Below are positions 6,496 through 14,285 of a stretch of 39,939 nt of DNA, piece after piece. This DNA is from Syntrophomonas sp. UBA5314 (lineage in GTDB: Bacteria > Bacillota > Syntrophomonadia > Syntrophomonadales > Syntrophomonadaceae): assembly GCA_002410325.1 (NCBI GenBank), contig DHRK01000069.1, forward strand, positions 78,004 to 117,942, written 5' to 3'. The position numbers and the translations under genes were made by a program. How positions within the stretch are numbered: position 1 is the first letter of the stretch; each line of letters begins with the position of its first letter. A model generated the notes under the pieces. The model was not told the origin of the DNA. It searched no databases and saw only the letters and a list, made by a program, of their open reading frames with translations.

Positions 6496-7389
6496 ATGCT
6501 CTACACGGTGCAGGCCGGGGAAACCCTGGACCAGATAGCCAGGCGTTTCGGGGCCAGCATAGAGGCTATTGTGAATGCAAATGTTATTTGCTACCCCGGT
6601 CTGCTATTCGCCGGTCAGGTCTTGATCATTCCCAACCGGGATCTGGATTTACCCAAATCAGGCGGTGGTCCTTACTACCTGGTTCTGCCTGAAGACACCC
6701 TGCACTGCCTGGCCGGACAGTTCAACACCAGCGTCCCGGTTCTGGCCGAAAACAACCAGCTCAAAAGCCCGGATTCCGTTCATGCTTACACCGATCTACT
6801 GGTTATTCCAGCCCGGCCCGATATCTTTAAGCTGCAGACCAGCTGGCAGAGTACACCGGCCGCCGACTGTACCGTGTTCGAGCCGCAGCGCCACGGCATT
6901 TATTATATGGGCAGCTTTTTATGGACAGCATTTGGTCTTGGAGCCCTCCCTCCTCTTTTAGCACTGCTCAGGCATCCCTGCCCGGTGGTGCGCTATTATA
7001 CCGTTTTAAGCCTGGGGCGTATAGCCCGTGATGTAAATGGCAGAGTAAAAAGGGCTCTGCAGGCGTGTTTTAACGATTCTGATCCTGCCACAGCCGGTCT
7101 GGCCCGCCTGGCTTTGCGCCGTCTGCGTCTGGCCGAGCGCGGCTATCGCCGCACCCGCCTTTTGATCGGTGATGATATCCTGGTCGGAGATATCAACCTC
7201 CCCGGCGCGCCGGCCAGCCCCCTGGCTTTCGGAAGTGAACTGATCGTTTTGCGCTGGCACATACCCAGCCCCACAGGGGAAGAAGGTCCCCGAGGGGGAG
7301 TGTTGATATATGATCAGGTACAGGTGATTGATTCAGGAAAGATCGGATTTTTAGCCCGCAGAGGGGATGCGGAAGTCTCCTTTTTATAG
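6496..7389 (+). CDS. LysM protein with HEAT-like repeat region
   Basis: This 297-residue protein opens with two LysM repeats (about 2-46, starting YTVQAGETLDQIARRFGAS, and about 58-105), which usually bind N-acetylglucosamine polymers. A helical stretch at about 145-215 (LLALLRHPCPVVRYYTVLSL and after) resembles HEAT repeats. The C-terminal 80 residues are unrecognised. No signal peptide or membrane helix is visible, which is odd for LysM; a spore-coat or other non-Sec location is possible. ATG 6496 sits eight bases after GGGAGGGAG; an ATG at 6472 overlaps nothing useful. It follows the DUF35 gene by 80 bp. Confidence 0.75.
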   Translation: MLYTVQAGETLDQIARRFGASIEAIVNANVICYPGLLFAGQVLIIPNRDLDLPKSGGGPYYLVLPEDTLHCLAGQFNTSVPVLAENNQLKSPDSVHAYTDLLVIPARPDIFKLQTSWQSTPAADCTVFEPQRHGIYYMGSFLWTAFGLGALPPLLALLRHPCPVVRYYTVLSLGRIARDVNGRVKRALQACFNDSDPATAGLARLALRRLRLAERGYRRTRLLIGDDILVGDINLPGAPASPLAFGSELIVLRWHIPSPTGEEGPRGGVLIYDQVQVIDSGKIGFLARRGDAEVSFL

Positions 7390-7411
7390 GGTAGGCATAA
7401 ATTCAAAAAAG

Positions 7412-7436
7412 AGGCAGGAGCAACGCTAACCTGCCT
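7412..7436 (-). terminator. bidirectional intrinsic terminator
   Basis: AGGCAGG (7412-7418) and CCTGCCT (7430-7436) form a 7-bp stem. On the minus strand the hairpin is followed by CTTTTTTGAA, a good terminator for the SPFH/Tim44 cluster. On the plus strand it is followed by GTTTAATTC, so it may also end the LysM gene transcript. Confidence 0.75.
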
Positions 7437-7492
7437 GTTTAATTCTATTGATTTTTCTTGCCAACCGGCATTGCAATTGGAGCCGGTATCGT

Positions 7493-8401
7493 CTACTCCT
7501 GAGACAACACGTCCAGTCTGGTCAGGACCCAGTCAAAATCACCGCTGCTGACCACGCTGTCGCAGTATTCGCATTCTCCGGAAGCGTTGATGCTCACATT
7601 CGCTCCGCAATTCGGGCAGGTGGTAACGGTGGTGTTTTCGGCCAGCCTGGTGACGACCCCTTTCCGGCGGCTCATAACCAGTTCATACTCCATGAATATC
7701 TCCCGATCAGAATCTCCTTCAATGACCTTGCCGGTTTCGTCGTTTATTATATAGTCCTTTAAACGCACCCGCATATAAACATCCAGGCTCTCCGTGGGTC
7801 CGTTGTCATGGTAATCGGTAATTTCAGTTCGTAAAATACCGATATCGTCTACTACATTGGTGGTCCGGCTGTCTATAAACTCCTGCAACTGCCGGGCATG
7901 GGTATTGAAGAGTTCATCGGATTCAAACGGTCTGACTTTCTTCCAGTCTTTGGCCTGCCAGGCCTCCTGCAGCTGGATAAACATGTTGTTTACCCGGGAT
8001 ATAAACATATCTTCTGAGAAGTTGGGATCCCGGCTGCGCAGGTCATTCAGGGAGGACCTCAAATAAGAAGTATCCCGGGTTGCGGCTGCTTCCTGGTGAG
8101 GCTCTTCATAATACCCCTCATCAAAGCCGCCGCCTTTCTTGCGCATTGCGAAGTAAAGGATGATTCCAATTACAATGATTACACCCAACAGGGAGGGATG
8201 GCTTAAGAGGCTGCCTATCAACAAACCGGTAAAAAAGCTCCCGCCTGACGAGCCGGAAGAACCTCTGGAACTTGTGGACTTGGAGTGGGAAACGCTGTTG
8301 CCCACCGCCGCATCGGCAACATTGACCAGTACAAACGAGCACAGGACTAAACAGGCCACGCATATTAAAAGAACCTTTCGGTGTTTCCTCAAGGAGTTCA
8401 T
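7493..8401 (-). CDS. Tim44-like membrane protein with C-terminal zinc ribbon (copy B)
   Basis: This 302-residue protein starts with a signal-like helix (about 9-31, ending ADAAVG). A short Ser/Gly linker and a second helix at about 58-85 follow, after which come KKGGG and a Tim44-like domain (about 115-260, FISRVNNMFIQLQEAWQAKD). A CPNCGA…CEYC zinc ribbon lies near the end. The predicted topology puts the Tim44-like domain and zinc ribbon in the cytoplasm. It is about 85% identical to the upstream copy over the last two thirds, so the pair is a recent duplication. Its function is unknown; the neighbouring SPFH protein suggests work at the membrane. Confidence 0.85.
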   Translation of the reverse strand: MNSLRKHRKVLLICVACLVLCSFVLVNVADAAVGNSVSHSKSTSSRGSSGSSGGSFFTGLLIGSLLSHPSLLGVIIVIGIILYFAMRKKGGGFDEGYYEEPHQEAAATRDTSYLRSSLNDLRSRDPNFSEDMFISRVNNMFIQLQEAWQAKDWKKVRPFESDELFNTHARQLQEFIDSRTTNVVDDIGILRTEITDYHDNGPTESLDVYMRVRLKDYIINDETGKVIEGDSDREIFMEYELVMSRRKGVVTRLAENTTVTTCPNCGANVSINASGECEYCDSVVSSGDFDWVLTRLDVLSQE

Positions 8402-8448
8402 CCTTGCTCCTCCTCATGTCTTTTATTTCATCCTACTAAATAATCAGG

Positions 8449-9411
8449 CTAATTCTGGGATAAAACCACCAACCGGGTAAGAACCCAGTCAAAATCGCCA
8501 TTGCTTACAACGCTGTTGCAGTATTCGCATTCACCGGAAGCGTTTATGCTGACATTGGCTCCACAATTGGGGCAGGTGCTGACCACCGTATTCTGTGCCA
8601 ACCGGGTGGCAACACCCTTCTTACGGGACATCACCAGCTCATATTCCATGAAGTATTCCCGGTTGGGATCGCCCTCCACCACTTTGCCGGTATTGTCGTC
8701 AACAATATAATCCTTGTAGCGGCACCGCATATACACATCCAGGGATTCGGTGGCCCCGTTGTCGTGGTAGTCGCTGATTTCAGTGCGCAGTATTCCGATG
8801 TCATCAACCACATTGGTAGTATGGCTGTCGATAAGCTCCTGCAGCTGGCGGGCGTGCTGGTTGAAAAGTTCATCCGATTCAAAGGGCCGCACCTTTTTCC
8901 AGTCTTTGGCCTGCCAGGCCTCCTGCAGCTGAATAAACATATTGTTGATCCGGGATATGAAGAGATCTTCGGAAAAGTCGGGGTCGCGCTCCCTTAGCTC
9001 GGCCAAAGCCTGCCTCAGGTAAGCCGGGTCCTTTACCAGCGCTGCCGCTTCTTGCTGGGCCGGCATTTCTAGCATCCCGCCGCCTTTTTTCTTGATAAAC
9101 ATAAAGACCAGGATGATTATTACGGCAATGATGACAAAGGGTATGATAAATAAAGCGGCAAAAAATCCTCCCGCCGCTCCGGCTGCCGAGGTGCCGGTGG
9201 GGGTGCTCGTGCTGCGGCTTGACGAAGTCGAAGAAGTGGATTTCGAGGAACTGGATGAACTTGATTTCGAGCCGCTGCTGGAAGAACTGGATGAATGGCT
9301 GGTGCTGTGGCCCACGGCTGCGTCAACTATATTGACATAGGCAAAGGTACAAATAACCAGACAGGCCAGGCACATTATTATACCTTTACTGAATCTCCTC
9401 AAGGAGAACAT
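8449..9411 (-). CDS. Tim44-like membrane protein with C-terminal zinc ribbon (copy A)
   Basis: This 320-residue paralogue of the downstream protein has the same order of parts: signal-like helix (about 10-31), extracytoplasmic linker, membrane helix (about 83-107, FFAALFIIPFVIIAVIIILV), Tim44-like domain and CPNCGA…CEYC zinc ribbon. The linker here is a long Ser/Thr tract (about 35-75), far longer than in copy B. Tim44-like domains in mitochondria bind membranes and chaperones; the bacterial role is not established. It starts at ATG 9411 behind AAGGAGG, 12 bp after the SPFH gene, and is probably co-transcribed with both neighbours. Confidence 0.85.
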   Translation of the reverse strand: MFSLRRFSKGIIMCLACLVICTFAYVNIVDAAVGHSTSHSSSSSSSGSKSSSSSSSKSTSSTSSSRSTSTPTGTSAAGAAGGFFAALFIIPFVIIAVIIILVFMFIKKKGGGMLEMPAQQEAAALVKDPAYLRQALAELRERDPDFSEDLFISRINNMFIQLQEAWQAKDWKKVRPFESDELFNQHARQLQELIDSHTTNVVDDIGILRTEISDYHDNGATESLDVYMRCRYKDYIVDDNTGKVVEGDPNREYFMEYELVMSRKKGVATRLAQNTVVSTCPNCGANVSINASGECEYCNSVVSNGDFDWVLTRLVVLSQN

Positions 9412-9423
9412 TACACCGCCTCC

Positions 9424-10557
9424 TTATAATTTAGTTCCGCAATTGCTGCAGAATGCCGCGCTGCCATCCAGTTTGGTGCCGCACTGGCTGCAGAATTTGG
9501 CCTGCGCAACCGGCTCGGGCACTACCACCTTGGCTCCGCAGTTGCTGCAGAATTTGGCGTCGGCCGCCAGCCCCATACCGCAGGCGCATACTATAGCTGC
9601 CGCACCCGGCGCAGCCGGAGCCGGAGCCTGAGGAGCCGCCGGCGCCTGCTGCTGACCGGGCTGACCCAGCGGAGCGCCGCCGAAACCTCCCTGACTGGCA
9701 CCCATGGTCTGGGCAAACACCTGGCCCATGGCCAAACCGGCGCCCATGCCCATACCGGCCTGCATCATGCCTCCCCCGCCTTCATTGGCCGCCGCCGTCT
9801 CCATGACGTCAAGCTGCCGTACCCGGCTGTAGTTGTCCATGCCGCCCATCATATTGATCCTGGTGCGCTCGTTCAACATGGCCTGGATATCTTCGGGCAG
9901 GGATATATTGGATATGGTAAGGATAGTCATTTCAATGCCCAGGTTGGCGAAGCTCTCTTTGACCGCGGCTTTAACCGCTTCATTGATTATGTTGTAATTG
10001 GCTGCCAGTTCAGCGACCGTTACCTTTTGCTGGGCCAGAATGGGAGCAAAATGAGTAATGATGAAGTCCTTGAGCTGATCCCGCAGGGTGTCTATCTTGT
10101 AGACCTGGTTGGTGCTGGAAACGGTGCTCACAAATATTTGAGGATCGGTTACCGCAAAGCCAAAGCTTCCAAAGGCGCGCAACTGAACCTGCTCAAATTT
10201 GGGATCGGAAACCAGGATGGGGTGGGGAGTTCCCCACTTTTGATCCAGGATCTGCTTGGTGTTTACGAAGTAGACATCGGCTTTAAAAGGGGATTTAAAG
10301 CCATAGGCCCATCCTTTTAAGTCGCCCAGGACGGGCAGGTTCTGGGTGGTAAGGGGGTGGGTTCCTTCCCGGAATACGTCAGCAATCTGACCCTCATTGA
10401 CAAAAACCGCTGCCTGCCCGGGGCGAACCACCAGTTTGCCGCCGTTTTGAATCTCGTTGTCCTGCATGGGGAACTTGTAGACCAGGGTGTCCTGGGTATT
10501 GTCCTCCCATTCGATGATATCCAGGAATTGTTTAGAGATGAAATCAAAAACGCCCAA
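9424..10557 (-). CDS. SPFH-domain protein with C-terminal zinc ribbons (YdjI-like)
   Basis: This 377-residue protein has an SPFH/band-7 domain at about residues 35-240, with GQAAVFVNEGQIADVF and coil-forming NIGFANL-type segments near 180-200. An Ala/Gly/Pro-rich hinge follows at about 255-322. The tail carries zinc-ribbon pairs CAC…CSNCGAK, CSQCGTK and CSNCGTK. SPFH proteins oligomerise on membranes and organise microdomains. The closest architecture I know is B. subtilis YdjI, which works with PspA (YdjF), YdjG and YdjH. The start is TTG 10557, nine bases after GGAG. It is the first gene of a three-gene minus-strand cluster. Confidence 0.88.
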   Translation of the reverse strand: MGVFDFISKQFLDIIEWEDNTQDTLVYKFPMQDNEIQNGGKLVVRPGQAAVFVNEGQIADVFREGTHPLTTQNLPVLGDLKGWAYGFKSPFKADVYFVNTKQILDQKWGTPHPILVSDPKFEQVQLRAFGSFGFAVTDPQIFVSTVSSTNQVYKIDTLRDQLKDFIITHFAPILAQQKVTVAELAANYNIINEAVKAAVKESFANLGIEMTILTISNISLPEDIQAMLNERTRINMMGGMDNYSRVRQLDVMETAAANEGGGGMMQAGMGMGAGLAMGQVFAQTMGASQGGFGGAPLGQPGQQQAPAAPQAPAPAAPGAAAIVCACGMGLAADAKFCSNCGAKVVVPEPVAQAKFCSQCGTKLDGSAAFCSNCGTKL

Positions 10558-11136
10558 TATTTTATTCTCCTTTCTCCCTTGAGATTACAAGTTTCACTTA
10601 AATCAGGGTTTACTAATACCATTATCGGTCGAAAAATCAGTTTTGTTAATACCCCCCGCCCAACTTTGAACGCTAAAGACCCTGACGTAAGCCTGGCTTA
10701 TTAAACGTAATGCTCCCTTCTATTTATATGCAGCTACTCCCTCATGTCTTTCTACCCTTTCTGCTATTTCAAAGCCGGTTTTTATCCTCCCAAATAAATT
10801 ATTCTTGCCTTCCACCGCTTGACGCCGTTATCTCTCCAGGCTCCGCTTTCTCTGGTTCAGATGCCGGTAAGTACTTGGGCTGCATATGGGTGCACGTTTA
10901 CCTGGAGCAGTTCCGGGTGCTCCAGCTCCGATTGTTCATGGGGCTCCGGTTGTGGAGGAGGCCGCGGGGGCGGCGATTAATGGGGTCTTAATGTGGAGTG
11001 GGCAGGCTGTCTTTCATACGCATTTCTCGGGGTAAAGTCTTGTCTTTAGTCAAGGCCTGAACCCCCCTGGGCTACTGCTTTGCCGAATCGACTCTTCAGC
11101 TCCTGGTAGCTTATATTGGATTTGAGAGCCCCCCTG
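10558..11136. other. gene-poor stretch with probable remnants
   Basis: No convincing intact gene was found in these 579 bases. Next to the SPFH gene lies its leader with an AAAGGAGAA ribosome site. A 39-codon minus-strand open frame at 10976-10857 has protein-like composition (PPPRPPPQPEPHEQ…) but no start codon. A second stretch at about 11136-11046 may continue the small gene to its right in another frame. The region looks like decaying accessory DNA. Confidence 0.5.
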
Positions 11137-11493
11137 TCATTCCTGGTCCGCCACCAGGGCATAGGCCCTGCTTTTGTCAAGTTTATTGATAAAGTCATAT
11201 AAAAACCATATTTCTTTATGGAATTTGTTTTCGTTGAAGTCGCCATAAAAATCATATAAGAATTGTTTCAATTCATTGATGGTAACCCGGGCCACCCAGG
11301 CGTTCTGGTCGGTCTGTTTGCCCTTAAAAACCCCCTTTTTTATATAATCTATTACGCTCCTTAAGGGTTCCCTGCCATTGGCCGGAGGGAAAAAAGGGCT
11401 TATGGGGCGAGGAACGTTGCGGGTCCACTCGCCTAGCTCCCAGGAAAAATGAGGATCATCCAGTTCCGCTATATACACGTCAAAAAACGGCAA
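11137..11493 (-). CDS. small hypothetical protein, possibly frameshifted at its end
   Basis: This 118-residue protein has balanced composition and no recognised domain. It is rich in aromatic residues (LKQFLYDFYGDFNENKFHKE, then IWFLYDFINKL) and has no membrane helix or signal peptide. The start appears to be TTG 11493, about nine bases after AAAGGA. Just past its stop, another frame continues with protein-like sequence (NISYQELKSRFGKAVAQGG) to a stop at 11046, so the original gene may have been about 30 residues longer, and this copy may be frameshifted. No function is proposed. Confidence 0.6.
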   Translation of the reverse strand: MPFFDVYIAELDDPHFSWELGEWTRNVPRPISPFFPPANGREPLRSVIDYIKKGVFKGKQTDQNAWVARVTINELKQFLYDFYGDFNENKFHKEIWFLYDFINKLDKSRAYALVADQE

Positions 11494-11769
11494 TCATATC
11501 CCATCCTTTCACGTTTCAAGTCTTTTTCTTTGGCTGCTAAGCAATCCCCGGCCGCGTTATGCCTGTTTAAATCCCTGTTTTTAATCAATAATGACAAATT
11601 GCGGAATATCTGGCCGGGCTACCCTTTCAACAAGGCCCTTGCTTTTAGGGGATGAAAATTATTTTGGCAGGTCTTAAGCAAAAAGTAAAGAGGTTCTTGG
11701 CCTTAATCCAGCATTCCGTCCAGGCTGCCCTGGTAAACGCTATAATCAGGGGCAAAAAATGCGAAGGTT
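11494..11769. other. intergenic region, nothing firm
   Basis: These 276 bases lie between two minus-strand genes. A minus-strand frame just past the CoA-binding gene's stop reads …APDYSVYQGSLDGMLD before a stop near 11704, which could be a remnant. No promoter, hairpin or RNA gene is convincing. Confidence 0.35.
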
Positions 11770-12198
11770 TTACCGGTTGAGTTTAAAGGTGCGGTTTATA
11801 AAGCGGTGAAAACTGTGCGGAAAACCGGCTTTGTTATGGTGCAGGTATACGCAGGAGTTTTGGTAATCAAGGTTGAGCTGCCGGGCTATGTTTAGAACTT
11901 CTTCATCCGCCGCGCCTTGCTGGAACCAAACATGTTCAATCCCTTTGGCCTTGCAAGCCGATAAAAGCTCCGAGGTAACCCGGGGGTTGGTGAAAAAGAG
12001 CACTGCTTCGACCGCAGGGACGGAATCTATGCTTTTATAGCATTTCTGGTTTTCAACCTGTTCAAGTGCTGGATTTACCGGGTATATCTCATATCCCTGT
12101 TCGCTCAGGAATTTAAATACTCCCCGGCTGAATGACTTGGGATCGCCGGACAAACCTACAAAGGCCAGTCTCTTATAGCTGTTAAAGAAGTCCCCCAT
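11770..12198 (-). CDS. CoA-binding (CoA_binding_2) protein
   Basis: This 142-residue protein is a stand-alone Rossmann-type CoA-binding domain. FVGLSGDPKSFSRGVFKFL near the N-terminus and IYPVNP are typical, followed by VEAVLFFTNP and GIEHVWFQQGAADEE. Relatives include YccU and the N-terminal domain of acyl-CoA synthetases, and they bind CoA or CoA disulfide. The biological role of the small version is unclear. The start is ATG 12198 behind AGGAGGCAGGATGAGGA. It is transcribed away from the transporter gene to its right. Confidence 0.87.
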   Translation of the reverse strand: MGDFFNSYKRLAFVGLSGDPKSFSRGVFKFLSEQGYEIYPVNPALEQVENQKCYKSIDSVPAVEAVLFFTNPRVTSELLSACKAKGIEHVWFQQGAADEEVLNIARQLNLDYQNSCVYLHHNKAGFPHSFHRFINRTFKLNR

Positions 12199-12646
12199 TC
12201 CTCATCCTGCCTCCTAATTCAAGCTCAAAATCTCATATATCCACGCTGGCTGCGCTCCGTATTGTTGAACAAGGCCGCCGCTGCCCTTATTGTACCACAA
12301 TTACAAAATGCTACTCCTTACCCCCTTTTACTACAACTCGGCTGTTGAGAGAAGGCATTGGCTTTTCGGGAAAGATTCTTTAAAGACACATTATCACAGG
12401 GAAAACGTATAAAAACGGGCTAACGCATCATCGTAATTACATATGCATTCATGGTTCGTGTTATTATAAATGCTAGAGGCCTATTATACCTGTGTCGGAA
12501 AAGATAGGTAGGGCGCGATAAGACAGAATATATTGGATTCATTCGGGGTCATTAAAAAGTTGCTCAGATGGGTGGCCAGACAAGGCCACCTCTTCATGTT
12601 TAAGCTCGCTTTTTACAAGGGATATTTCATAGGGGCAGGTAGGAAA
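12199..12646. other. divergent leader region between CoA-binding and transporter genes
   Basis: These 448 bases hold the promoters for two diverging genes. On the minus strand TACAAT at 12294-12289 is a possible -10. On the plus strand there is a long leader containing a perfect 7-bp hairpin at 12571-12590. I recognise no known riboswitch class. An in-frame TTG at 12533 would extend the transporter by 38 residues, but has no ribosome site. Confidence 0.5.
12571..12590 (+). promoter_or_regulatory. hairpin in the transporter leader
   Basis: GGTGGCC (12571-12577) and GGCCACC (12584-12590) are perfect arms around AGACAA. It lies 57 bp before the chosen transporter start and is followed by TCTTCATGTTT rather than a clean T run. 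It could be a regulatory leader structure or protein site; its function is unknown. Confidence 0.4.
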
Positions 12647-13915
12647 ATGCATTTTTGGCTTTCTATTATTATCTTTCTCAGTGCTTACCTAATGATCATG
12701 GTTGAAAAAGTTCACCGAAGCATAATAGCTCTGGTGGGTGCATCACTGGTTATAGTTACCGGTCTGCTCAATCAAAAACAGGCCTTTGCTTCGATCGATT
12801 TCAATACTATCGGCCTTCTGGTAGGCATGATGATCATCGTAGGCGTCACCCGGCAGACCGGGGTATTTGAATACCTGGCCATCAAGGCCGCTAAAATGGC
12901 CGGCGGAAAACCCCTGTCTATCCTGGTGGCCCTCTCCCTGGTTACCGCCTTCACTTCAGCCATGCTGGACAATGTAACTACGGTTTTGTTGATCGTTCCC
13001 ATCACTTTTGCCATAACCGATCGCCTGGATATAACTCCACTGCCCTTTTTATATGCTGAGATTATATCCTCCAACCTTGGGGGAACCGCTACCCTGATTG
13101 GCGATCCACCCAATATAATGATAGGCAGCGCCACCGGGCTGGGCTTCATCGACTTTCTGTCCAACCTGGCCCTTCCCGTTGCCATAATTCTGCTGATAAC
13201 CGTTGCGCTCATGGTGTGGATGTTCAGGAAGCAACTGCGGACCTCCCCGCAGCGCATCAATGAGCTTCTGCAAATCAATGAAAAAACTTTCATAAAAGAC
13301 TGGCGTTTGCTAAAAATCTGCCTTTTCATTTTGAGTTTAACGATTGCGGGTTTCCTGCTGCACCAAATGCTGCATCTGGAGTCGGCCACCATCGCCCTGG
13401 CAGGCGCCAGCCTCTTAATGCTGATAAGCGGTGAGAATCCCGATGAAGTGCTCTTGACCGTCGAATGGCCGACCCTCTTCTTCTTTGCCGGCCTTTTTGT
13501 TATTGTCGGAGGGCTGGTGGAAAACGGCGTAATTGCACTGGTGGCCCAAAAGGTCCTGGCCATGACCGGCGGTCAGCTGGTGCCCACCGGCATGCTGGTT
13601 TTATGGCTGTCTGCTATCGCTTCAGCGTTTGTAGACAATATACCCATGGTGGCGACCATGATTCCCATGCTGCAGTCGATGGGGCAAATGTCCCCGCTTC
13701 CCATGGAGTCTATATGGTGGGCCCTCTCCCTGGGAGCCTGTCTGGGCGGCAACGGCACCCTTATCGGCGCGTCAGCCAACATAATGGTAGCCGGGATAGC
13801 AGAGCGCTATGACACCCGGATTACCTTTGCTTCATATTTTAAGATCGGTTTTCCTCTGATGCTCCTGTCCATTGTCCTTTCCACCATCTACCTTTATTGC
13901 TTCTTCTGGTTATGA
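12647..13915 (+). CDS. ArsB/NhaD-type ion transporter (SLC13-like permease)
   Basis: This 422-residue polytopic membrane protein has about ten to twelve helices in two inverted halves. Each half carries the family signature: DNVTTVLL with GGTATLIGDPPNIMI in the first, and DNIPMVATMIP with GGNGTLIGASANIMVAG in the second. Relatives exchange Na+ for H+ (NhaD), export arsenite (ArsB) or carry dicarboxylates. No arsenic genes are nearby, so substrate assignment is open. ATG 12647 follows AGGTAGG and gives the family N-terminus; a TTG at 12533 has no ribosome site. It is convergent with a small minus-strand frame ending at 13916. Confidence 0.88.
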   Translation: MHFWLSIIIFLSAYLMIMVEKVHRSIIALVGASLVIVTGLLNQKQAFASIDFNTIGLLVGMMIIVGVTRQTGVFEYLAIKAAKMAGGKPLSILVALSLVTAFTSAMLDNVTTVLLIVPITFAITDRLDITPLPFLYAEIISSNLGGTATLIGDPPNIMIGSATGLGFIDFLSNLALPVAIILLITVALMVWMFRKQLRTSPQRINELLQINEKTFIKDWRLLKICLFILSLTIAGFLLHQMLHLESATIALAGASLLMLISGENPDEVLLTVEWPTLFFFAGLFVIVGGLVENGVIALVAQKVLAMTGGQLVPTGMLVLWLSAIASAFVDNIPMVATMIPMLQSMGQMSPLPMESIWWALSLGACLGGNGTLIGASANIMVAGIAERYDTRITFASYFKIGFPLMLLSIVLSTIYLYCFFWL

Positions 13916-14044
13916 TTATATATCGGGAGTAAAATCCGCCAAAACTTTATGGACCTCTTTTATACCAGCAGCTAGCGCCTTTTCCCAAAACTCAAATCCT
14001 ATTAAAGCGATTTTGACGTATGTGGTGATTTTGTATATTCCCAT
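13916..14044 (-). CDS. candidate 42-residue small protein or gene remnant
   Basis: An ATG at 14044 opens a 42-codon frame (KIALIGFEFWEKALAAGIKE in the middle, ending ADFTPDI). It stops exactly one base after the transporter's stop codon, on the opposite strand. Codon use is protein-like. The same frame is open further upstream to a TAG near 14138, so the ATG may be internal to a decayed longer gene. No ribosome site is evident and no family is recognised. Confidence 0.35.
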   Translation of the reverse strand: MGIYKITTYVKIALIGFEFWEKALAAGIKEVHKVLADFTPDI

Positions 14045-14210
14045 TTCAAGTGAATTAATTTTTGTGTTCCTGAACCGGGCACTCTTATTCCCAGCATTAC
14101 GTCCCGTAGAATTACACCACCGACCGTTTTTGTTGCACTAAATATATCAGTAACGCCACCATAAGGCCTTCATACATTTCTTCTCATGCGAAAACTTCAA
14201 ATGGTTAATA

Positions 14211-14242
14211 ATATCGTGCATATCACTTGAATTGCACGATAT
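14211..14242. promoter_or_regulatory. operator of the toxin-antitoxin operon
   Basis: Perfect 10-bp inverted repeats ATATCGTGCA (14211-14220) and TGCACGATAT (14233-14242) overlap the -35 and spacer of the promoter. Antitoxins of the RelB/DinJ type, alone or with toxin, bind such sites to repress their own operon. Confidence 0.75.
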
Positions 14243-14255
14243 AATATAATATAAT
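14227..14255 (+). promoter_or_regulatory. promoter of the relB/yoeB-like operon
   Basis: TTGAAT (14227-14232), a 17-bp spacer and a perfect TATAAT (14250-14255) are present. A second TATAAT overlaps at 14245-14250. The inverted-repeat operator covers the -35, consistent with autorepression. Confidence 0.75.
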
Positions 14256-14285
14256 GATGCTACATTAGAAATGGAGGTGATGACT

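Noticed and set aside
10710..10991. 93-codon plus-strand frame in the gene-poor stretch
   Set aside because: It has no ribosome site, and the composition is more protein-like on the opposite strand.
12533..12646. TTG start adding 38 residues to the transporter
   Set aside because: No ribosome site precedes it and the added residues contain a hairpin sequence; ATG 12647 gives the usual family N-terminus.
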